Source: Amycolatopsis alba DSM 44262
Lineage (GTDB): Bacteria; Actinomycetota; Actinomycetes; Mycobacteriales; Pseudonocardiaceae
Reading direction: 5' to 3'
NCBI RefSeq assembly: GCF_000384215.1
Contig: NZ_KB913032.1
Coordinates: 4,543,665-4,607,664 of the forward strand
DNA: 64,000 nt
Shown here: positions 54,791 to 61,196 of the stretch, piece by piece
Layout: every line of letters starts with the position of its first letter
Position numbering within the stretch: position 1 is the stretch's first letter
Notes under the pieces: generated by a model
What the model saw: only the letters and a program-made list of their open reading frames with translations
The model's database searches: none
Told to the model about the DNA's origin: nothing
Program-made: the position numbers and the translations under genes

Positions 54791-57700
54791 ATGGGCTGGA
54801 ACAATCCTCCGCGGCCGTGGAAGGATCTCGCCCGCGAGCTCGCGGGCGAGGTCCAGCCCGGCGACGGCGGTGACAGCCCCGCGTGGAGTGCCAAACGGGA
54901 GGGCTATCAGCGGCCCCCGGATCTGACGGGACAGCTCGGCGGAGACGACGGGGCCACCGCGCGCCGGGTGCCGTACGCCGAACTGCACTGCCATTCGAAC
55001 TTCAGCTTCCTCGACGGGGCGAGTCATCCCGAGGAACTGGTGGAGGAGGCCGCGCGGCTGGGGCTGGACGCGATCGCGCTCACCGATCACGACGGCATGT
55101 ACGGCGTGGTGCGCTTCGCCGAAGCGGCCAGGGAGCTGGGCGTGCACACCGTCTTCGGCACGGAGCTCAGCTTCGGCCTGTCCGGACCGCAGAACGGATT
55201 CGCCGATCCCGAGGGCGAGCACCTTCTCCTGCTGGCCAAGCAACAGGACGGCTACCTGAGTCTGAACCGCGCGATCACCGCGGGCCGGCTGCACGGCTTC
55301 GACAGGGAGTCGTTGTCGCCCAAGGAAAGGGCGGAGAAGGGCAGGCCCGTCTACGACCTGCGCGCGGTCGCCGAAGAGGTCGACGGGAAGTGTGTCGTGC
55401 TCACCGGCTGCCGCAAGGGCGCGGTGCGCAAGGCGCTGGTCACCGGCGGTCCCGCCGCGGCCGTCGAGAGACTGAAAGAACTCATCGACTGCTTCGGCCG
55501 GGAAAACGTCTACGTCGAACTCATCGACCACAGTCTCCCTCTCGACAGCACGCACAACGACCTGCTGAGCGAGATGGCCCAGGAGTTCGGGCTCCCGACG
55601 GTGGCGACCACGGCCGCGCACTACGCCCGGCCGGAGCGGGCCCCGCTCGCCGACGCGCTCAGCGCCATCCGCGCCCGGCGCGGGCTGGAGGACATGGAGG
55701 GCTGGCTGCCCGCCGCGGGGACGGCGTTCCTGCGGTCGGGGGAGGAGATGGCCGAGATCTTCAAGCGGTACCCCGGCGCGGTGCAGCGGGCGGCGCTGCT
55801 CGGCCGGGAGTGCGCGTTCGAGCTGCACCACATCGAGCCGAAGCTGCCGCCGTTCGAGGTGCCGAAGGGGCACACCGAGGCGTCCTACTTGAAGGAGCTC
55901 ACCCTTGAGGGCGCGAAGGAGCACGAGAAGAACAAGTCTCCCGAGTACCGCCGAAAAGCCCGGAAGCTGATCGTCCACGAACTGGAGATCATCGAAAAGC
56001 TGGGTTTCCCCGGCTACTTCCTGATCGTCTGGGACATCGTCCGGTTCTGCCGGGACAACGACATCCTCTGCCAGGGCAGGGGTTCGGCCGCGAATTCGGC
56101 GGTCTGTTACGCGCTCGGCATCACCAAGGTCGACGCCGTGCGCTACGGCCTGCTCTTCGAACGGTTCCTCGCCCCGGATCGCGACGGCTACCCGGACATC
56201 GACCTCGACATCGAATCCGATCGTCGTGAGGAGGCGATCCAGTACGTCTACGGGAAATACGGGCGGTTGAACACCGCGCAGGTGGCGAACGTGATCACCT
56301 ACCGGGCGCGGTCCGCGGTCCGGGACGCGGCGCGGGCGCTGGGGTACTCGCCCGGCCAGCAGGACGCGTGGAGCAAGCAGATCGACCGCTGGGGCGCGTT
56401 GCGGGCCACGGAGAAGGACCACGACCACGACATTCCGGAAGAGGTCGTGGAACTCGCTTGCGCGCTCGAAGACTTCCCCCGGCACCTCGGTATCCATTCC
56501 GGCGGGATGGTGATCTGCGAACAGCCGGTGAGTGAAGTGGTGCCGATCGAATGGGCCCGGATGGAGAACCGCAGTGTCGTGCAGTGGGAGAAGGACGACT
56601 GCGCCGCCGCGGGATTGGTCAAATTCGATCTGCTCGGGCTCGGGATGTTGTCGGCCCTGAACTATATGATCGACCTTGTACGCGACCACAAAGGGGAAGA
56701 GGTCGACATCTCCGAATTGGATCTCAAGGACCAGAACGTCTACGAAATGCTCTGCCGGGCGGACGCGATCGGCGTCTTCCAGGTGGAGAGCCGCGCGCAG
56801 CTGGCCACGCTGCCTCGTTTGCGCCCCAGGAAGTTCTACGATCTGGCGGTCGAGGTCGCGCTCATCCGGCCCGGCCCGATCCAGGGTGGTTCGGTGCATC
56901 CCTACATCCGGCGCAAGAACGGCCAGGAGAAATGGGATTTCGACCATCCGAAACTGGCCAAAGCGCTGGGAAAGACCCTCGGTGTCCCGTTGTTCCAGGA
57001 ACAGATGATGCAGATCGCGCTCGACGTCGCCGATTTCACCCCGGCGGAAGCGGACCGGTTACGGCACGCCATGGGCGCCAAACGTTCCGAACAGAAGATG
57101 GAACGGCTCAAACGGCGTTTCCTCGAAGGAGCCGCGAAGAACGACATCGAGGGAGAGCTCGCGGAGAAGATCTTCGGCAAGCTCAAGGCGTTCGCGAATT
57201 TCGGCTTCCCGGAGAGTCACGCCCTGAGTTTCGCTCTGCTGGTGTTCGCGAGCGCGTACTTCAAGTACTACCACCCGGACGCGTTCCTGGCTGGTTTGCT
57301 GCGTGCCCAGCCGATGGGGTTCTACTCGCCGCAGTCGCTGGTCGCCGACGCGCGGCGGCACGGGGTGCGCGTGCTCGGCCCGGACATCAACGCGAGCCTC
57401 CCGCACGCGACGCTGGAACCCTTGCCGGCAGGGGGAGAGCTGCTCGCCGTGCGGGGCGGCCTGTCCACCGTGCGGATGATCGGCGAGAACCTGGCGAAGG
57501 AGATCGTCGGGGAACGGGACCGCGCCGGTCCGTTCGCGGATCTGCCCGAGGTCGCGCGGCGGGTGCGGCTGACCACGCCGCAGGTCGAGGCGCTGGCCGC
57601 GGCGGGCGCGTTCGGTTGTTTCGGCGAGAGCAGGCGGAGCGCGCTCTGGGCGGCGGGCGCGGTCGCCGACGAAAGCCTGGACAAACTGCCGGGCCTCACC

Positions 57701-58144
57701 ACCGGGGTCAAGGCGCCGATGCTGCCGGGGATGGACGAAATCGACGTCGCGGCCGCGGACGTCTGGGCCACCGGGGTGTCGCCGGACAGCTTCCCGACCC
57801 AGTTCATCCGGGAGAACCTCGACGAACTCGGGGTCGTCACGGCGGAGCGCCTGCGTGAGGTCCCGCACGGCACGCGGGTGCTGACCGGCGGCGCGGTGAC
57901 CCATCGCCAGCGGCCGGCGACCGCGGGCGGCGTCACCTTCATGAACCTCGAAGACGAGACGGGGATGATCAACGTCATCTGCACGATGGGTGTGTGGCAG
58001 CGCTACCACCGGGTCGCCCGCGGCAGCCCCGCGTTGCTGGTCCGCGGCGTGGTCGAGCGCACCGGCGAGGTGGTGAACGTCCTCGCCGAACAGATCCGGC
58101 ACCTGCCGCTGCGGATCACCGCCAAGTCCCGTGACTTCCACTGA
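54791..58144 (+). CDS. dnaE2: Error-prone DNA polymerase DnaE2
   Basis: 1117 residues, C-family polymerase alpha subunit lacking proofreading, used in damage-induced mutagenesis. The PHP domain starts AELHCHSNFSFLDGASHPEEL, the palm holds PDIDLDIESDRREEAIQYVYGKYG with the catalytic Asp residues, and the C-terminal OB fold reads VTFMNLEDETGMINVICTMGVW. It begins without its own ribosome site, 4 nt after the small ORF, so it is translationally coupled. It completes the imuA'-imuB-dnaE2 set under LexA control. Confidence 0.96.
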   Translation: MGWNNPPRPWKDLARELAGEVQPGDGGDSPAWSAKREGYQRPPDLTGQLGGDDGATARRVPYAELHCHSNFSFLDGASHPEELVEEAARLGLDAIALTDHDGMYGVVRFAEAARELGVHTVFGTELSFGLSGPQNGFADPEGEHLLLLAKQQDGYLSLNRAITAGRLHGFDRESLSPKERAEKGRPVYDLRAVAEEVDGKCVVLTGCRKGAVRKALVTGGPAAAVERLKELIDCFGRENVYVELIDHSLPLDSTHNDLLSEMAQEFGLPTVATTAAHYARPERAPLADALSAIRARRGLEDMEGWLPAAGTAFLRSGEEMAEIFKRYPGAVQRAALLGRECAFELHHIEPKLPPFEVPKGHTEASYLKELTLEGAKEHEKNKSPEYRRKARKLIVHELEIIEKLGFPGYFLIVWDIVRFCRDNDILCQGRGSAANSAVCYALGITKVDAVRYGLLFERFLAPDRDGYPDIDLDIESDRREEAIQYVYGKYGRLNTAQVANVITYRARSAVRDAARALGYSPGQQDAWSKQIDRWGALRATEKDHDHDIPEEVVELACALEDFPRHLGIHSGGMVICEQPVSEVVPIEWARMENRSVVQWEKDDCAAAGLVKFDLLGLGMLSALNYMIDLVRDHKGEEVDISELDLKDQNVYEMLCRADAIGVFQVESRAQLATLPRLRPRKFYDLAVEVALIRPGPIQGGSVHPYIRRKNGQEKWDFDHPKLAKALGKTLGVPLFQEQMMQIALDVADFTPAEADRLRHAMGAKRSEQKMERLKRRFLEGAAKNDIEGELAEKIFGKLKAFANFGFPESHALSFALLVFASAYFKYYHPDAFLAGLLRAQPMGFYSPQSLVADARRHGVRVLGPDINASLPHATLEPLPAGGELLAVRGGLSTVRMIGENLAKEIVGERDRAGPFADLPEVARRVRLTTPQVEALAAAGAFGCFGESRRSALWAAGAVADESLDKLPGLTTGVKAPMLPGMDEIDVAAADVWATGVSPDSFPTQFIRENLDELGVVTAERLREVPHGTRVLTGGAVTHRQRPATAGGVTFMNLEDETGMINVICTMGVWQRYHRVARGSPALLVRGVVERTGEVVNVLAEQIRHLPLRITAKSRDFH

Positions 58145-58250
58145 TTCCCCTTGACGATCACCCGGAGGCCGTGCTGAAGTGCTTCCAGCGTCGCAGTGCA
58201 CCCGGCAAAGAGACCGTCGCGGGCATGGAGGCGCCGGACCATGGGAAATC

Positions 58251-58760
58251 ATGGAAACCCCCTCTCGAACGGACGGCCGGTTGACGGCGTTCGGAAATCA
58301 ACTCATTCAGGTTCATCAGTGGCTGCGTAAAGAACTGGCCAGGCTGCACGACGACCTCGGGTCGGTCGCGGCAGGGCGGGCCGAGCGGCTGCGCGATCTC
58401 AGAGCGCACTGCCTCACCTTCTGCTCGGCGCTGACCAGGCATCACACCGGCGAGGACGGCGGTGCTTTCCTCGTGCTGGCGGAGAAATTCCCCGAACTGC
58501 GGCCGGTGCTCGAAGAACTCGCGCATGACCACGACATCGTCACCGGGATCCTCGAACGGCTCGAACAACTCGTCGCCGAGGTCGGCCCGGAGTCGAGCCA
58601 GGCCGAGATCCTTTATGTGCAGCGGGAACTCGACGGGCTCACGGCGATCATGGAGACGCATTTCCGCTATGAGGAGAAGCGGATCGTCGAGGCGCTCAAC
58701 TCACTGGACATGCCGGAGTGGCGGGAGACGAAGCCGTCTTTCCTGCTGAAGAACCATTAG
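58251..58760 (+). CDS. Hemerythrin-domain protein
   Basis: 169 residues. The diiron four-helix bundle ligands are visible: HQWLRKELARLHDDL, RHHTGEDGGAF, LAHDHDIV and METHFRYEEKRIVE. The protein may bind oxygen or nitric oxide or act as an iron sensor. ATG 58251 follows GGGAAATC; a longer reading would start 72 nt upstream without a ribosome site. No operon with dnaE2 is expected. Confidence 0.88.
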   Translation: METPSRTDGRLTAFGNQLIQVHQWLRKELARLHDDLGSVAAGRAERLRDLRAHCLTFCSALTRHHTGEDGGAFLVLAEKFPELRPVLEELAHDHDIVTGILERLEQLVAEVGPESSQAEILYVQRELDGLTAIMETHFRYEEKRIVEALNSLDMPEWRETKPSFLLKNH

Positions 58761-58828
58761 GACACGATCTGTCCTATACGGGTTCTAGCGTTCTTCTCAT
58801 CGCACCAAGACGACTGAGGAGAACTCCG

Positions 58829-59311
58829 ATGACCAACCCGATCCCCGACGGCTACAACTCGGTCACCCCGTGGATCATCTCGCACGACACCGCGGGCGTG
58901 ATCGACTTCCTCAAGCGCGTTTTCGACGCCGAGCCGCTGGGCGATCCGGTGTACGTCGAAGGCGGGAAGATCGGGCACGCCGAGGTCCGGATCGGCGATT
59001 CGGTCGTCATGCTGTTCGACGCGCAGGACGACTGGATCGACACCCCGGCGTATCTGCGGCTCTACGTCGAGGACAGCGTGGAGACGCAGCGCCGGGCCGT
59101 CGAGGCGGGCGCCGAAGAGGTCACCAGGCAGACCGAACTCTTCTTCGGCGACCGTGTCGGCCGGGTCCGCGACCCGTTCGGCAACCTGTGGTGGATCCAG
59201 ACCCGGCTCGTCGACCTCGACTTCCCGGAGATGGAACGCCGTATGAACGATCCGAAGTTCATCGAGGCCATGCGGTACGTGTCGGGTTCGAAGATCATCC
59301 CGAGCCGCTGA
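58829..59311 (+). CDS. VOC family protein (PhnB-like)
   Basis: 160 residues. YNSVTPWIISHDTAGVIDFLKRVFDAEPLG and RDPFGNLWWIQTRLVDL are the two half-barrel ends of PhnB-like VOC proteins. Substrate unknown. ATG 58829 with GAGGAG upstream. The stop lies 19 nt before the candidate retron RNA, in the same direction, so read-through into the retron is possible. Confidence 0.9.
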   Translation: MTNPIPDGYNSVTPWIISHDTAGVIDFLKRVFDAEPLGDPVYVEGGKIGHAEVRIGDSVVMLFDAQDDWIDTPAYLRLYVEDSVETQRRAVEAGAEEVTRQTELFFGDRVGRVRDPFGNLWWIQTRLVDLDFPEMERRMNDPKFIEAMRYVSGSKIIPSR

Positions 59312-59330
59312 ATTCGGTAGGGTGGTGTTC

Positions 59331-59481
59331 GCGACGCGGAGGTGAGCCGGTGGATCACCACCCACTCCGGGGCAACCCCGGAGAGCACGAAGACAGCAAG
59401 ACGAGGCGCCCCGCGCGAGAGCGGCATGCTTCGCGTGCGGGTTCGCGCGGATGACAGGAGAAAGAGTCACCTCCGCGTCGC
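59331..59481 (+). ncRNA. Candidate retron msr-msd RNA
   Basis: Bounded by a perfect 15-bp inverted repeat, a1 59331-59345 and a2 59467-59481. Right after a1 comes AGC (A59345-G59346-C59347), the usual place of the branching G. Inside are a small hairpin GGTG/CACC (59349-59359), an 8-bp hairpin CTCCGGGG-CAA-CCCCGGAG (59365-59383) and a longer imperfect hairpin (59410-59441). This is the layout of a retron template RNA. It lies immediately upstream of the reverse transcriptase. Confidence 0.75.
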
Positions 59482-59492
59482 TTCTCGGGCCG

Positions 59493-60536
59493 ATGCCGGT
59501 CTGGCGGTGGCAGGTCGCCCGCTGGACGACGTTCGACGAGTGTGCCGCCGCGCTCGACCTGACGCCGGGTGAACTCTCGTGGTTCGCCGACTCGCGGGGC
59601 TGGAACCGGCGCGCGGCCGATCCGGTCCGGCACTACGGCTATCGCTGGATCCCGACGGCGTCCGGCGGGGTGCGGCTCATCGAACGGCCGAAACCGCGGA
59701 TCGCCGAACTGCAGCGCCGGATCCTGCGGCACGTCGTCGAGGCGCTGCCGGTGCACGAAGCCGCGCATGGGTTCCGGCGCGGACGTTCACCCCTGACCTG
59801 CGCCGCGCCGCACGCCGGGCGGGAGACCGTGGTCAGGATGGACCTCGAAGGGTTCTTCCCGGCGGTGTCCGCGCGTCGGATCTCGGCGCTGCTCGCGCTC
59901 GCCGGTTACCCGCCGGCCGTGGCGGAGGCGCTGGCGGGCGTGCTCACCACGGCCGTTCCGCCCGATGTCCTCGCCGCCGCGCCCGGCGGGCGACGGGATC
60001 CGGCCAGGGCGCGGCTGCTGAACAACCTGGCGGCCACGCACCTGCCACAGGGCGCGCCGTCCTCACCCGCGGTCGCGAACGCTGTCACGCACCACCTGGA
60101 CCGGCGGCTCGACGGCCTCGCGCGAGTGCTGGGCGCGGCGTACACGCGCTATGCCGACGATCTGGCGTTCTCCGGGGATTCCCTGCCGCTGCACCGGTTG
60201 CTGCCCGGTGTCCGGCGGATCGTGACCGACGAGGGTTTCCGCCTGCGGGACGACAAGACGTCGGTCGCCGCCGCGCACCAGCGGCAACGGGTCGCGGGCC
60301 TGGTGGTCAACAGCGCGCCCGCCGCGACGCGCGCCGACTACGACGCTCTGCGCGCGCTGCTCCACAACTGTGTCCGGACCGGCCCGGAGGCGCAGAACCG
60401 GGCCGCCCATCCGGATTTCCGTGCTCATCTGCTCGGGCGGATCGGCTGGATCGCCGCGTCTTCGCAGGCACGGGCGGCGAAGCTGCGCGCGTTGTTCGAC
60501 GGGATCGTCTGGCCTGGAGCGGGTGTGCGATCCTGA
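59493..60536 (+). CDS. Retron-type reverse transcriptase
   Basis: 347 residues from ATG 59493; ATG 59451 would make 361 but would translate across the a2 repeat. RT motifs: RLIERPKPRIAELQRRIL, HEAAHGFRRGRSPLTCAAPH (a changed form of the retron NAxxH), MDLEGFFPAV with catalytic Asp117, LPQGAPSSPAVANA, YTRYADDLAFSGD with the YADD box (220-223), VAGLVVN (changed VTG), and a C-terminal LLGRIGWIAASSQARAAKL. It should make branched msDNA from the upstream RNA. The pentapeptide protein gene follows after 4 nt. Confidence 0.88.
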   Translation: MPVWRWQVARWTTFDECAAALDLTPGELSWFADSRGWNRRAADPVRHYGYRWIPTASGGVRLIERPKPRIAELQRRILRHVVEALPVHEAAHGFRRGRSPLTCAAPHAGRETVVRMDLEGFFPAVSARRISALLALAGYPPAVAEALAGVLTTAVPPDVLAAAPGGRRDPARARLLNNLAATHLPQGAPSSPAVANAVTHHLDRRLDGLARVLGAAYTRYADDLAFSGDSLPLHRLLPGVRRIVTDEGFRLRDDKTSVAAAHQRQRVAGLVVNSAPAATRADYDALRALLHNCVRTGPEAQNRAAHPDFRAHLLGRIGWIAASSQARAAKLRALFDGIVWPGAGVRS

Positions 60537-60540
60537 ACGG

Positions 60541-61128
60541 GTGATCGAGACCGCCGAAGACTATCGAGAAGCCGTCCTTTCCCAGCAATGGTGGGAAAAA
60601 CGCAGTTTCGTCGGCTGTGACTTCACCGAAGCCGATCTGCGGGGCCTGCGCACCCAAGGGTGCACGTTCGACCAGTGCGACTTCACCAAGGTCGACTTCG
60701 AGGGCTCGCGCCACGAAGCGTCGGCGTTCCGCTCGTGCACCTTCGACCGCAGTGTGCTCGCCGGTACCCGGTGGAGTTCCTGCTCGATGCTCGGATCGTC
60801 CTTTGTGGACTGCCGGTTCCAGAAGATCGCTTTCACCGAATGTGATCTTTCGCTGGTGTCACTGAGCCGGAACCGTCTGTCCAAAGTGGATCTTTCCGGG
60901 CTGCGGCTGCGCGAGGCCAACCTGACGGAGGCGGACCTCACCGGCGCCGACCTGCGCGGCGCCGACCTCACCGGTGCCCGGCTGGCCGGCGCGAAACTCG
61001 AGGGTGCCGACCTGCGGGGCGCGCGGATCGACGCCAACGGCCTGGTGCAGGCGAACCTCTCGGGTGTGCACGTGGACACCGAGACCGCGATCGCCTACGC
61101 CGCCGCGCACGGCCTCGTCATCCACTGA
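60541..61128 (+). CDS. Pentapeptide-repeat protein, possible retron effector
   Basis: 195 residues. The C-terminal half consists of A(D/N)LxG-type pentapeptides (LREANLTEADLTGADLRGADLTGARLAGAKLEGADLRGARI) forming a right-handed beta helix. The N-terminal half has looser repeats with F/C at the centre (GCDFTEADLRGLRTQGCTFDQCDF). Such proteins can mimic DNA or block gyrase (MfpA/Qnr type), but this is not shown here. GTG 60541 starts 4 nt after the RT stop, so both are probably one operon. Confidence 0.85.
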   Translation: MIETAEDYREAVLSQQWWEKRSFVGCDFTEADLRGLRTQGCTFDQCDFTKVDFEGSRHEASAFRSCTFDRSVLAGTRWSSCSMLGSSFVDCRFQKIAFTECDLSLVSLSRNRLSKVDLSGLRLREANLTEADLTGADLRGADLTGARLAGAKLEGADLRGARIDANGLVQANLSGVHVDTETAIAYAAAHGLVIH

Positions 61129-61140
61129 CCCGCGTACGAC

Positions 61141-61183
61141 GAAGGGGCCTTTCCTCGCGAAATTCGCGGTGAAAGGCCCCTTC
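61141..61183. terminator. Bidirectional terminator after the retron operon
   Basis: A 13-bp stem (61141-61153 with 61171-61183) encloses a second short stem (CGCGAA/TTCGCG). It lies between the pentapeptide gene stop and the convergent TNT gene. Confidence 0.8.
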
Positions 61184-61196
61184 GGTGCGGAACGGA

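Noticed and set aside
53705..56947. A 1080-codon open frame antisense to imuB and dnaE2
   Set aside because: Codon-position bias of the GC-rich coding strand opens long antisense frames; the product is low complexity, has no start signals and overlaps clear DnaE2 motifs.
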